Part shown: one piece after another, positions 1 to 7,489 of the stretch
Numbering within the stretch: the first letter of the stretch is position 1
How the letters are laid out: the number at the start of each line of letters is the position of its first letter
NCBI GenBank assembly: GCA_018711415.1
Contig: DVIJ01000075.1
Span: 1-16,470, forward strand
Direction: 5' to 3'
Origin: Scatomorpha merdavium
GTDB taxonomy: Bacteria; Bacillota; Clostridia; Oscillospirales; Oscillospiraceae
Length of the DNA: 16,470 nucleotides
Notes under the pieces: model-generated
What the model saw: only the letters and a program-made list of their open reading frames with translations
What the model was told of the DNA's origin: nothing
The model's database searches: none
Translations under genes and position numbers: made by a program

Positions 1-200
1 GCGCCAAGGGCCAGGCCTCGGACATCAAGATCCAGGCCGAGTGGATGCTCAGGACCCGCGAAAAGCTCAACAGGATCCTATCGGAATGCACGGGCAAGAG
101 CATCGAGCAGGTCGCGGTCGATACCGAGCGAGATAATTTCATGCCCGCCGAGGAGGCACTGGCCTACGGGCTCATAGATAAGGTGATCTATAAGAGATAA
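1..200 (+). CDS. clpP: ATP-dependent Clp protease proteolytic subunit ClpP, C-terminal part (5' end outside the window)
   Basis: The first 200 bases encode the last 65 residues of ClpP, read from base 3 to the TAA at 198-200. ClpP is the serine-peptidase barrel that degrades substrates unfolded and fed in by ClpX. The visible part has the family signatures GQASDIKIQAEW and DTERDNFM. The second Asp of DTERD (codon 132-134) aligns with the Asp of the Ser-His-Asp catalytic triad. The Ser and His lie upstream of the window. The C-terminus (EEALAYGLIDKVIYKR) is a normal ClpP end with no truncation. The gene lies 23 bases upstream of clpX, so the protease and its unfoldase are almost certainly co-transcribed. 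The promoter is not visible. Confidence 0.96.
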   Translation, partial: AKGQASDIKIQAEWMLRTREKLNRILSECTGKSIEQVAVDTERDNFMPAEEALAYGLIDKVIYKR

Positions 201-223
201 AGTACCTAAAGGCAGGTGCGATA

Positions 224-1501
224 ATGGCAAAAAACGATGATAAGAAGGCGGTGCGCTGCTCATTTTGCGGCAAGACGCAGTCGATGGTTGAAAGGCTCAT
301 TGCCGGAAACGGTTCTTTCATATGCGATGAGTGCATTAGACTGTGCATGAGCATAATAGACGAGGACTATGAGTCGGAGAGAAAGCCGAGCCCGGTCAAG
401 GAACCGGTGGAGGAGCCGCCTATGGAGGAGCTTCCCAAACCGGCGGAGATAAAAGCCGGGCTGGACGAATATGTTATCGGCCAGGAGGAAGCTAAAAAGG
501 TCCTCTCCGTCGCGGTCTACAACCACTATAAGCGCATTTTCCACGGCTCAAAAAGCGACGTGGAGCTGCAGAAGAGCAATATCCTCCTCATCGGGCCGAC
601 CGGCAGCGGCAAGACTCTCTTTGCACAGACGCTGGCCAAGATGCTCAACGTTCCCTTTGCCATAGCGGACGCAACAACGCTGACGGAGGCCGGTTACGTG
701 GGCGAGGACGTGGAGAATATCCTCCTCAAGCTCCTGCAGGCGGCGGATTTCAACGTGGAGCGGGCCGAAAAGGGCATAATTTACGTTGACGAGCTGGATA
801 AAATAGCGCGCAAGAGCGAAAACACTTCTATAACGCGCGACGTCTCCGGCGAAGGTGTGCAGCAGGCGCTTTTGAAGCTGCTCGAGGGAACCGTGGCTAG
901 CGTGCCTCCCCAGGGCGGACGCAAGCACCCCCATCAGGAGTTCATCCACGTGAATACGACGAACATCCTGTTCATCTGCGGCGGCGCCTTTGACGGCCTC
1001 GATAAGATAATCGAGAAGCGGACGGACCGCAAGAGCCTTGGCTTCGGCGCCGAGATAAAGTCCTCGAAGGAGCGGGACGTGGGCGAACTGCTCAGCCTGG
1101 TGCAGTCTCAAGACCTTTTAAAGTTCGGCATCATCCCGGAGCTAATCGGGCGTCTGCCGGTGCTCAGCTCCCTTGATTCGCTCAAGCGCGAAGACCTCGT
1201 CAGGATACTGACGGAGCCCAAAAACGCGATGACAAAGCAGTATAAAGCCCTCATGAGCTACGACGGCGTCGAGCTCGAGTACGAGGACGCTGCTCTGGAA
1301 GCCATCGCGGACAAAGCCATCGAGATGCGGATCGGCGCCAGGGGCCTGCGCAGCGTCATGGAAAAGCTGATGACGGATATCATGTTCACCGTACCGTCCG
1401 ACAAGACCATAGAGAAAGTGGTCATAACCAAGGACTGCGTTGTGAACGATACCGAGCCGCTGGTCATACACAGCAAGAAGCCCAGCGCCATAGTATCATA
1501 A
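224..1501 (+). CDS. clpX: ATP-dependent Clp protease ATP-binding subunit ClpX
   Basis: A 425-residue AAA+ unfoldase of normal family length (E. coli ClpX is 424). It recognises tagged proteins, unfolds them with ATP and threads them into ClpP. The N-terminal C4 zinc domain uses Cys12, Cys15, Cys34 and Cys37. An acidic/proline-rich linker (about 46-75) follows. The AAA+ core has Walker A GPTGSGKT (124-131), a GYVG pore loop (157-160), Walker B IIYVDELDK (185-193) and a sensor-2 GARGLR motif near Arg373. The ClpP-docking tripeptide, usually Ile-Gly-Phe, is Leu-Gly-Phe here (272-274), a conservative change. The ATG at 224 has AAAGG/AGGTG just upstream (208-218), five bases from the start. No CIRCE or CtsR operator was seen nearby. 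Confidence 0.98.
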   Translation: MAKNDDKKAVRCSFCGKTQSMVERLIAGNGSFICDECIRLCMSIIDEDYESERKPSPVKEPVEEPPMEELPKPAEIKAGLDEYVIGQEEAKKVLSVAVYNHYKRIFHGSKSDVELQKSNILLIGPTGSGKTLFAQTLAKMLNVPFAIADATTLTEAGYVGEDVENILLKLLQAADFNVERAEKGIIYVDELDKIARKSENTSITRDVSGEGVQQALLKLLEGTVASVPPQGGRKHPHQEFIHVNTTNILFICGGAFDGLDKIIEKRTDRKSLGFGAEIKSSKERDVGELLSLVQSQDLLKFGIIPELIGRLPVLSSLDSLKREDLVRILTEPKNAMTKQYKALMSYDGVELEYEDAALEAIADKAIEMRIGARGLRSVMEKLMTDIMFTVPSDKTIEKVVITKDCVVNDTEPLVIHSKKPSAIVS

Positions 1502-1510
1502 CAGAGAAAA

Positions 1511-1543
1511 CAGGGGGGACGGAGGTAAACTTCGTCTCCCTTG
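1511..1543 (+). promoter_or_regulatory. Strong hairpin between clpX and lon
   Basis: An inverted repeat with arms 1511-1524 and 1530-1543 and a 5-base loop (GTAAA). All 14 positions can pair in RNA, three as G-U. It begins ten bases after the clpX stop and ends 33 bases before the lon start. The sequence after it (TTGCGGGTATTTTAA) is not a clean T-tract, so it is a weak intrinsic terminator at best. It could instead be an mRNA processing or stability element that sets the ClpX:Lon ratio. The base pairing is seen directly; the role is inferred. Confidence 0.6.
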
Positions 1544-1576
1544 CGGGTATTTTAATCCCAGGAAGGGAGTGTTGAC

Positions 1577-4009
1577 ATGAGCGCAAAATTTGAGTTTACA
1601 TCGAGGCGGAGTATGCCCATTTTGGCCCTGAGGGGCCTTTCGGTGTTCCCGGGAATGCTTCTGAACTTCGACGTGGAGCGGCCCATGTCCGCGGCGGCGC
1701 TCAACCTTGCGATGAACGCCGACCAGATATTGTTCCTGACGGCGCAGAAGGAGATCTCCAAAGACGTGCCGTTTCTGGACGACATATACAGGGTCGGGAC
1801 GGTGTGCCGGGTGCGGCAGCTCCTGCGTCAGCCCGGTTCCAAGACCGTACGCATAATGGTGGAGGGCCTGGCACGCGGCAGACTGGACGCGCTGACTATG
1901 GATACGCCCAGCCTCTTTGGTGAAATAGAGCCCATGCCGGACGCGCCGGAGAAGCCGACGGTGAAGTCGGAGGCGCTGTGCCGCCGCTGCACCGCGCTCT
2001 TCAGCGAGTATGCGCAGATATCGGGTAACATAGCGCCGGAGTCGGTCATCAACATCATGGCGAATACGGACGCTGCCTATGTGGCGGACTTCATCGCGCA
2101 GAACATCTATCTCAAGCCGGAGGAAAAGCAGAAGCTCCTGGAGGAGCTCCGCCCCTCGAGAAGGCTGGCTTCGCTCTGCCGCATGCTGACGCGGGAGCTG
2201 ACTCTGCTCAGCATAGAGCACGACCTGAACGAGAGCACGCAGGAGCAGATGAACCGCAACCAGCGCGAATATTACCTGCGAGAGCAGATGAAGGTCATTC
2301 AGTCCGAGCTGGGCGAGGGCGACACTCCGCAGGAGTTTGACGAATACCGTGAAAAGATAAAGGCCCTGGGTCTCGAGAAGGAGACGGAGGAAAAGCTGCT
2401 CAAGGAAGTCACACGGCTCTCTCGCCAGAGCTTCGGCTCCGCGGAGGCCAGCGTTATCCGCAGCTACCTCGACACCTGCCTCGAGCTGCCCTGGAACAAG
2501 CGTTCAAAGGAGACACTGGATATCGCCAAGGCCCAGCGCATGCTGGACGAGGACCACTTCGGCCTTTCCAAGGTCAAGGAGCGAGTGATAGAGTTCCTGT
2601 CTGTGCGCAAGCTGGCGCCGGACGTGAAGGGCGGCGTGCTCTGCCTTGTCGGCCCTCCGGGTACGGGCAAGACCAGCATTGCCATGAGCATCGCCCGTGC
2701 GACGAACCGGAAGCTCTCGCGCGTTGCGCTCGGCGGCGTGCACGACGAGGCCGAGATACGCGGCCACCGCAAGACCTATATCGGCGCAATGCCGGGCCGG
2801 CTTGTCTCAGGTCTTATCCAGGCCGGGAGCATGAACCCGGTAATGGTGCTCGACGAGATAGATAAGCTCGGTTCAGACTACCGCGGTGACCCTTCCGCTG
2901 CACTGCTCGAGGCGCTGGATGCGGAGCAAAACTGTCACTTCAGGGACAACTACATGGAGGTCCCCGTGGATCTTTCAGACGTGTTCTTCATAACCACCGC
3001 GAACACGACTGACACCATCCCGCGCCCGCTGCTCGACCGCATGGACGTCATCGAGCTCACAAGCTACACGGACGAGGAGAAACTGCAGATAGCCAAGCGC
3101 CACCTGCTGCCAAAGCAGAGAAAGAAGCACGGCCTCACTGGCGTGACGCTCAAGGTGAGCGACGACGCGATACGCGAGATAATCTCGCACTATACTCGGG
3201 AATCGGGCGTGCGCATACTGGAGCGCGAGCTGGCTGCGGTGTGCCGCAAGTGCGCGGCGGGCATAGCAAAGGGCGAGTACAAATCGCTGACGGTCCGCGC
3301 CGGGAAGCTGGAGCCGCTGCTGGGCCCCGCGAAGTATAAACCGGACGCGGTGTATCCGCGCGACGAGGTCGGCCTTGTGCGCGGCCTGGCCTGGACCTCC
3401 GTAGGAGGCGAGGTGCTGGACGTCGAGGTCGGCGTTGTGGAAGGCGGCGGGCATCTGGAGCTCACCGGCAACCTGGGCGACGTGATGAAGGAGTCCTGCA
3501 AGGCGGCGATAACCTATATACGCAGCCGAGCGGATAAGCTGGGCATAGACCCGGATTTCTATAAGAACCGCGATATTCACATCCACTTCCCGGAGGGCGC
3601 GGTGCCGAAGGACGGACCCTCCGCCGGCATAACGATAACGATAGGCGTTATCTCGGCGCTGACGGGTATCCCCGTGCGGCGCGACCTGGCAATGACCGGC
3701 GAGATGACGCTGCGCGGGCGTATCCTGCCCATCGGCGGCCTGAAGGAAAAGACAATGGCCGCGCTGAGGGCCGGCGTCTCGACGGTGATAATCCCGGCGG
3801 AAAACGAGCCGGACCTGGACGAGATAGACCAGAGCGTGCGCGAGCGGCTGAAGTTCGTGACTGCGGACCACCTGGACGCCATCCTGGATATCGCGCTCAA
3901 CCGCCGCGCCGTAGAGGTGGAGGAGCCGGAGGAGCAGGAAGAGGCCCGGGACTCGCAGACTCCGCCGCCGGGCGTTGTCACCGAATCCGGAGCAAGGATA
4001 GGTCAGTGA
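1577..4009 (+). CDS. lon: ATP-dependent protease Lon (LonA type)
   Basis: An 810-residue LonA protease that unfolds and degrades damaged and regulatory proteins in the cytoplasm with its own AAA+ motor. Domains in order: N-terminal substrate-binding LON domain (about 13-205, containing the PILALRGLSVFPGM signature), a helical linker, the AAA+ module with Walker A GPPGTGKT (359-366) and Walker B VMVLDEIDK (422-430), and the C-terminal peptidase. The catalytic dyad is Ser682 in PKDGPSAG and probably Lys725 in GGLKEK, the same 43-residue spacing as in E. coli Lon. The C-terminus carries an extra acidic and proline-rich tail of about 37 residues. The ATG at 1577 follows AGGAAGGGAG (1560-1569). 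The TGA lies one base before the ysxC start, so the two are translationally linked. Confidence 0.98.
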   Translation: MSAKFEFTSRRSMPILALRGLSVFPGMLLNFDVERPMSAAALNLAMNADQILFLTAQKEISKDVPFLDDIYRVGTVCRVRQLLRQPGSKTVRIMVEGLARGRLDALTMDTPSLFGEIEPMPDAPEKPTVKSEALCRRCTALFSEYAQISGNIAPESVINIMANTDAAYVADFIAQNIYLKPEEKQKLLEELRPSRRLASLCRMLTRELTLLSIEHDLNESTQEQMNRNQREYYLREQMKVIQSELGEGDTPQEFDEYREKIKALGLEKETEEKLLKEVTRLSRQSFGSAEASVIRSYLDTCLELPWNKRSKETLDIAKAQRMLDEDHFGLSKVKERVIEFLSVRKLAPDVKGGVLCLVGPPGTGKTSIAMSIARATNRKLSRVALGGVHDEAEIRGHRKTYIGAMPGRLVSGLIQAGSMNPVMVLDEIDKLGSDYRGDPSAALLEALDAEQNCHFRDNYMEVPVDLSDVFFITTANTTDTIPRPLLDRMDVIELTSYTDEEKLQIAKRHLLPKQRKKHGLTGVTLKVSDDAIREIISHYTRESGVRILERELAAVCRKCAAGIAKGEYKSLTVRAGKLEPLLGPAKYKPDAVYPRDEVGLVRGLAWTSVGGEVLDVEVGVVEGGGHLELTGNLGDVMKESCKAAITYIRSRADKLGIDPDFYKNRDIHIHFPEGAVPKDGPSAGITITIGVISALTGIPVRRDLAMTGEMTLRGRILPIGGLKEKTMAALRAGVSTVIIPAENEPDLDEIDQSVRERLKFVTADHLDAILDIALNRRAVEVEEPEEQEEARDSQTPPPGVVTESGARIGQ

Positions 4010-4010
4010 G

Positions 4011-4601
4011 ATGGCGGAACTGAACCTCAACAGGGCCGAGTTTGTAAAGTCGGCCGCGGCACCGGAGGCTTTCATACGCGATACGCTGCCAAGGGTGGTG
4101 TTTGCGGGGAAGTCGAACGTGGGCAAGTCCTCCGTCATCAACCGGCTGCTGAACAGAAAGAACTTTGCGCGCGTGGGCTCCCAGCCGGGCAAGACGATAC
4201 ACGTGAACTACTTCAAAATAGACGGCCGCTGCTGGTTCGTGGACCTGCCGGGCTACGGCTACGCAGCCGTGGCGAAGGCAGAGCGCGACCGTTGGGCGCG
4301 GCTCATGGAGAGCTTTTTCGCGGAGCCGGAGCAGATAAGCCTCGGGGTCCACATTGTGGACGCGCGGCACAAGCCCACCGCGGACGACGTGACGATGTCG
4401 GGCTGGTTCAAGGACTCGGGCAGGCCGTTTGTGGTCGTGGCGAATAAAGTAGATAAGCTCTCAAAAACCGCCGCGGCGCAGAACATGGCGCTGATACGCG
4501 AGACGCTGGAGCTGGACGAGGAGACGCCGCTCATAGCCTTCTCGGCGGAGAAGGGCGACGGCAGGCCGGAGCTCCTGGGCAGGATACTTTCCGAGCTGTA
4601 A
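4011..4601 (+). CDS. ysxC: Ribosome biogenesis GTP-binding protein YsxC/EngB (YihA)
   Basis: A 196-residue TrmE-Era-EngA-EngB-Septin-type GTPase. The family acts in late assembly of the large ribosomal subunit and is essential in several bacteria. All the GTPase boxes are present: G1 GKSNVGKS (33-40), G2 Thr62 in QPGKT, G3 DLPG (78-81) in the characteristic DLPGYGYA, G4 NKVDK (145-149), and a G5-like FSAEKGDG near the C-terminus. Length is typical and there is no extension. The start sits one base after the lon stop, matching the common Firmicutes order clpX-lon-ysxC. A hairpin directly follows the stop, so this is probably the last gene of the protease operon. Confidence 0.97.
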   Translation: MAELNLNRAEFVKSAAAPEAFIRDTLPRVVFAGKSNVGKSSVINRLLNRKNFARVGSQPGKTIHVNYFKIDGRCWFVDLPGYGYAAVAKAERDRWARLMESFFAEPEQISLGVHIVDARHKPTADDVTMSGWFKDSGRPFVVVANKVDKLSKTAAAQNMALIRETLELDEETPLIAFSAEKGDGRPELLGRILSEL

Positions 4602-4604
4602 GCG

Positions 4605-4635
4605 GAGCGGGATGGACAAAACGTTCATCCCGCTC
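4605..4635 (+). terminator. Probable rho-independent terminator after ysxC
   Basis: A hairpin with perfect 10-base arms GAGCGGGATG (4605-4614) and CATCCCGCTC (4626-4635). Three further inner pairs (GAC/GTT, one G-U) leave the loop AAAAC. The stem starts four bases after the ysxC stop. The T-tract is imperfect (TTGTAATT), so readthrough is likely. Its last base abuts the -35 box of the next promoter, which makes this a clear boundary between transcription units. Confidence 0.7.
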
Positions 4636-4664
4636 TTGTAATTCGGCTTGGAAATCGGTATAAT
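4636..4664 (+). promoter_or_regulatory. Sigma-A-type promoter for the M50 protease-scpAB operon
   Basis: TTGTAA (4636-4641, four of six matches to the -35 consensus) and a perfect TATAAT (4659-4664) are separated by exactly 17 bases. The expected transcript start is about 4670-4672, only some 13 bases before the ATG at 4684. The Shine-Dalgarno (AAGGTGA, 4670-4676) would therefore lie at the very 5' end of the mRNA. Confidence 0.8.
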
Positions 4665-4683
4665 TGTCGAAGGTGAATTATAT

Positions 4684-5376
4684 ATGCCCAAACTGCATGA
4701 TATATGGAACGGACTGGATTGGAGCGTCCTGACGAACCTGCTGCTGAGTATAATACCCGCGCTCGTGTGCATAACGCTCCACGAGCTGGCCCACGGCTAT
4801 GTGGCCTACAGGCTCGGTGACGACACGGCAAAGCGGGCCGGCAGGCTGACGCTCAACCCGCTCAAGCATATAGACATCATGGGCCTTGCCATGATGGTGA
4901 TATTCAAATTCGGCTGGGCAAAGCCTGTGCCGGTGAATATGTGGAAGTTCAAGAATCCGAAGAAGGGTATGGCGATAACCGCAGCGGCGGGGCCGCTGTC
5001 GAACATCATAATTGCAGTTATCTGCCTGTTTATATACGGAGTGCTGCTCGGATTCGGGCCGAGGATAGGCAAAGTCGGGAGCTATTTCGTTGAGATGCTG
5101 CTCATAACGGCGTATCTCAGCACGGCCCTGGCGATATTCAATATCATACCGATACCGCCGCTGGACGGCTCGAAGGTGCTGTATTCCTTCGTTTCGGACC
5201 GTACGTATACGAAACTCATGTACTACGAGAGATACGGCATGATAATCCTGGTCGTGGCGGTGTTCCTGCTCAGCCGGACGCACCTGAACCCACTGGGCAG
5301 GGCGGCGAGCTGGCTCATGGAACAGCTCTTCGTGGCGGCGCAGTGGGGTTTTGACCTCGCAAAGCTGTTCGTGTAA
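4684..5376 (+). CDS. Site-2 protease family (M50) membrane metalloprotease
   Basis: A 230-residue polytopic membrane protein of the short S2P/M50 group with no PDZ domain. It has the zinc-binding HELAH (residues 33-37) inside a hydrophobic segment. The usual third ligand is Asp161 in IPPLDG. Conserved NPLKHID (58-64) and AAAGPLSN (100-107) are also present. Members cleave within membranes; the substrate here is unknown. I chose ATG 4684 over the longer TTG 4648 frame because 4648 lies inside the promoter spacer, whereas 4684 has AAGGTGA seven bases upstream. It is the first gene of a new transcription unit, sixteen bases before scpA. The pairing with scpAB is common in Clostridia and does not by itself imply a functional link. 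Confidence 0.93.
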   Translation: MPKLHDIWNGLDWSVLTNLLLSIIPALVCITLHELAHGYVAYRLGDDTAKRAGRLTLNPLKHIDIMGLAMMVIFKFGWAKPVPVNMWKFKNPKKGMAITAAAGPLSNIIIAVICLFIYGVLLGFGPRIGKVGSYFVEMLLITAYLSTALAIFNIIPIPPLDGSKVLYSFVSDRTYTKLMYYERYGMIILVVAVFLLSRTHLNPLGRAASWLMEQLFVAAQWGFDLAKLFV

Positions 5377-5391
5377 CGGGGGGTGCGGGAT

Positions 5392-6177
5392 ATGGAAAAC
5401 CCCACCTTCCACCTGGAGGGCGTGGTCAAGAGCCGGGAGGAGACGCAGGACTTTGAAGGCCCGCTGAGCCTCATCCTCATGCTGCTGCAAAAGAACAAGA
5501 TAGAGATAAGGGACATCAGCATCTCAGAGATACTGGACCAGTACCTGGCCTATCTGGCGGAGATGGAGCGGATGGACCTGGAGGTAGCCAGCGAGTTTGT
5601 GCAGATGGCGGCGTATCTGCTGTATATCAAGACGCGGACGCTGCTGGCCGTGGAGGAAGAGGTCACGGAGCTGGAACAGCTCATGACCTCGCTGGAAAAG
5701 CTCCGCGCGAAAGATGCGCGCGAGGCGGTAAAGTCCGTACTGCCCACTCTGGCGGAGTATTCGGCGGAGGGTATGCTGCTCTGGACGCGGCCGCAGGAGC
5801 CGGTCGCGCCCTCCGCAAAGGTATATGACTACCGGCACGAGGGCGCGGACCTTCTGAGAGCGCTCTATTCAGTGTTCACGCGGGCGGACGCAAAGCTGCC
5901 CGGCCCGCCGGAGCTGCGCGCGCTGGCGCCTCAGCGCATAGTGTACGGCGTGCGCGACAAGAGCCGCGAGATACTCCGAATCCTGGGCGAGGGCCCGGCG
6001 ACGCTCCGCTCGCTCTACGCGGCGGGAAAGAGCCGTTCGGAGGTCGTGGCAACTTTCCTTTCCGTGCTCGAGCTGTGTTCCATGGGCAGCGTGCTCATAA
6101 CGGAGCAGGAGGGCGAACTGCTGCTCAGCTTCGCCGGAGGAGACACGGAGAGCATCATCGAAGCCATTGAGGAATGA
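5392..6177 (+). CDS. scpA: Segregation and condensation protein A (kleisin subunit ScpA)
   Basis: A 261-residue kleisin that bridges the SMC ATPase heads and binds an ScpB dimer, forming the condensin that compacts and segregates chromosomes. The N-terminus has the family signature around DFEGPLSLILMLLQKNKIEIRDI, then the helical region with QMAAYLLYIKTRTLL. A C-terminal winged-helix segment that contacts SMC follows. An in-frame GTG at 5383 would add three residues but has no correctly spaced ribosome site; ATG 5392 has GGGGGGTG (5378-5385) six bases upstream and is preferred. The stop overlaps or abuts the scpB start. SMC itself is not in the window. Confidence 0.96.
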   Translation: MENPTFHLEGVVKSREETQDFEGPLSLILMLLQKNKIEIRDISISEILDQYLAYLAEMERMDLEVASEFVQMAAYLLYIKTRTLLAVEEEVTELEQLMTSLEKLRAKDAREAVKSVLPTLAEYSAEGMLLWTRPQEPVAPSAKVYDYRHEGADLLRALYSVFTRADAKLPGPPELRALAPQRIVYGVRDKSREILRILGEGPATLRSLYAAGKSRSEVVATFLSVLELCSMGSVLITEQEGELLLSFAGGDTESIIEAIEE

Positions 6178-6179
6178 GT

Positions 6180-6803
6180 ATGGATGAACGTGAATTGAAA
6201 GCAGCCGTGGAGGCTATAATCTTTGCGTCCGGGGAGCCGGTGCCGGCCGCGCGCATATCGCTGGTACTGGGCGTGCCGGAGGCGGAGATATACGCCTTCG
6301 CGGAAAAACTGGCGGAGGAGTACGAAAACGGCGGCCGGGGCATAAGGCTCGTGAAGCTGGACAAGTCCCTGCAGCTGTGCTCGGCCCCGCAGTATGCAAA
6401 GCAGATCGCGCGGGTCATCGAGCACCGCGCCCCGCCGCGGCTCTCGCCCCCGGCGCTGGAGACGCTGGCGGTCATCGCCTACTTCCAGCCGGTCACACGG
6501 GCGTACGTGGACGAGGTGCGCGGAGTGGACAGCTCGTATACCGTCTCATCCCTTGTGGACAAGGGCCTCATAGAGCCCACGGGCAGGCTAGAAGCGCCGG
6601 GCCGGCCCACGCTGTATAAGACGACGGAGGCCTTCCTGAGAGTCATGGGCATTTCGGAGCTTTCCGAGCTTCCGAAGCTGCCGGACATGTCCTCTACGGA
6701 CGGGCTCGAAAAGCTCCAGGGCGCGATAGCGGCGCTGCGCGGCCGGGGCGAACAGATGGTCCTGGACCTGGAAGGCCAGGAGACGGGGGGTGAGGCTCTT
6801 TGA
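6180..6803 (+). CDS. scpB: Segregation and condensation protein B (ScpB)
   Basis: A 207-residue partner of ScpA with two winged-helix domains. It has the typical opening (ELKAAVEAIIFASGEPV) and the conserved core LSPPALETLAVIAYFQPVTR followed by an RGVDS motif. Two ATGs are possible: 6174, overlapping the scpA stop as ATGA, and 6180. The Shine-Dalgarno GAGGA (6169-6173) touches 6174 but lies six bases before 6180, so 6180 is chosen; the difference is two residues. The C-terminal tail (about 165 onward) is acidic and poorly conserved, as usual. The stop overlaps the next gene by four bases (TTGA). Confidence 0.96.
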   Translation: MDERELKAAVEAIIFASGEPVPAARISLVLGVPEAEIYAFAEKLAEEYENGGRGIRLVKLDKSLQLCSAPQYAKQIARVIEHRAPPRLSPPALETLAVIAYFQPVTRAYVDEVRGVDSSYTVSSLVDKGLIEPTGRLEAPGRPTLYKTTEAFLRVMGISELSELPKLPDMSSTDGLEKLQGAIAALRGRGEQMVLDLEGQETGGEAL

Positions 6804-7489
6804 TCGTCCTCCTTGTGATAGTCGCGGTGCTCGTGCTGCTGCTCGTCATGCCCTTTGGGGTGTCAGCGAGATATGTGGACGGCGAGCTGGGCGCCGCCGC
6901 GCGGGTGATGTGCTTCAATATCAAGGTTCTCCCGCGCAAGGAGAAGCCGGAGAAGAAAAAGAAAGCTGAAAAACCGAAGAAAGAGAAAAAACCCAAGAAG
7001 GAAAAGCCCGAAAAGGAGAAAAAGCCGCGTCCCAAACCCTCACCGGAGGAGCTCTTGCAGCTTTTGAAGCTCGGCCTGGACGCTATGGCGAGATTCAAGC
7101 GGAAGATAACCGTGAACAGGTTCATGCTCCACCTCGTCGTGGCGGCAGAGGACCCCTTCGACGCAACGATGGCCTACGGTCTTGTGAACACCGGACTGGG
7201 CATGCTGGAGGGTATGCGCGGCAGGGCTTTCCGGGTAAAACAGTGCGACATCCAGACGGCGCTGGACTTTGACTCAACAGAGCCGAGGTTCGACGCGGAG
7301 CTGACGATGACGATAAGCCTCGGCAGGATACTCGCCGTTGTGTTTGCGGCGGGCTGGGGCTTTATGAAGATCAAAATGAACGCGGCGAAAGAACAGAAGG
7401 CCGCCGCCAAAGCAGAGGAAGAAAGGAAGGTAAGCAATGGATCAGGCACAGACCCCGATGGCGGAATTCCTGCAAACCAGCATGTCTAA
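6800..7489 (+). CDS. DUF2953 domain-containing membrane protein (YtfI-like)
   Basis: A 229-residue protein of unknown function. A TTG start at 6800 overlaps the scpB stop as TTGA, with a G-rich ribosome site (GGTGAGG, ending at 6795). An N-terminal hydrophobic helix (2-17) is a probable signal anchor. It is followed by a short beta-like part and a striking Lys/Glu/Pro tract (46-80), then the conserved DUF2953 region (about 80-205) with a hydrophobic stretch near 185-200. In Bacillus the DUF2953 protein YtfI also sits beside ytfJ, which suggests a sporulation or envelope role. The last 53 bases overlap ytfJ in another frame, an unusually long overlap. Confidence 0.82.
   Translation: MIVLLVIVAVLVLLLVMPFGVSARYVDGELGAAARVMCFNIKVLPRKEKPEKKKKAEKPKKEKKPKKEKPEKEKKPRPKPSPEELLQLLKLGLDAMARFKRKITVNRFMLHLVVAAEDPFDATMAYGLVNTGLGMLEGMRGRAFRVKQCDIQTALDFDSTEPRFDAELTMTISLGRILAVVFAAGWGFMKIKMNAAKEQKAAAKAEEERKVSNGSGTDPDGGIPANQHV

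Noticed and set aside
201..223. A heat-shock operator (CIRCE or CtsR type) near clpX
   Set aside because: The 23-base gap contains only a ribosome site; neither consensus is present there or in the clpX-lon gap. The true operon promoter would lie upstream of the window.
1541..1553. A possible promoter for lon using TATTTT as -10 box
   Set aside because: No acceptable -35 hexamer lies 16-18 bases upstream, and the region is occupied by the hairpin arm.
2975..4192. A 405-codon minus-strand frame spanning the lon 3' end and ysxC 5' end
   Set aside because: It crosses two well-supported + strand genes and encodes Arg/His/Ala-rich sequence typical of a shadow frame.
4648..4683. A TTG start extending the M50 protease by 12 residues
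   Set aside because: It falls within the promoter spacer, upstream of the expected transcript start, and has no ribosome site; ATG 4684 has one.
6945..7000. The A-rich tract in the DUF2953 gene as a programmed frameshift site
   Set aside because: The AAAAAAC heptamer is not in the codon phase required for -1 slippage, and the zero frame continues through a sensible conserved domain.
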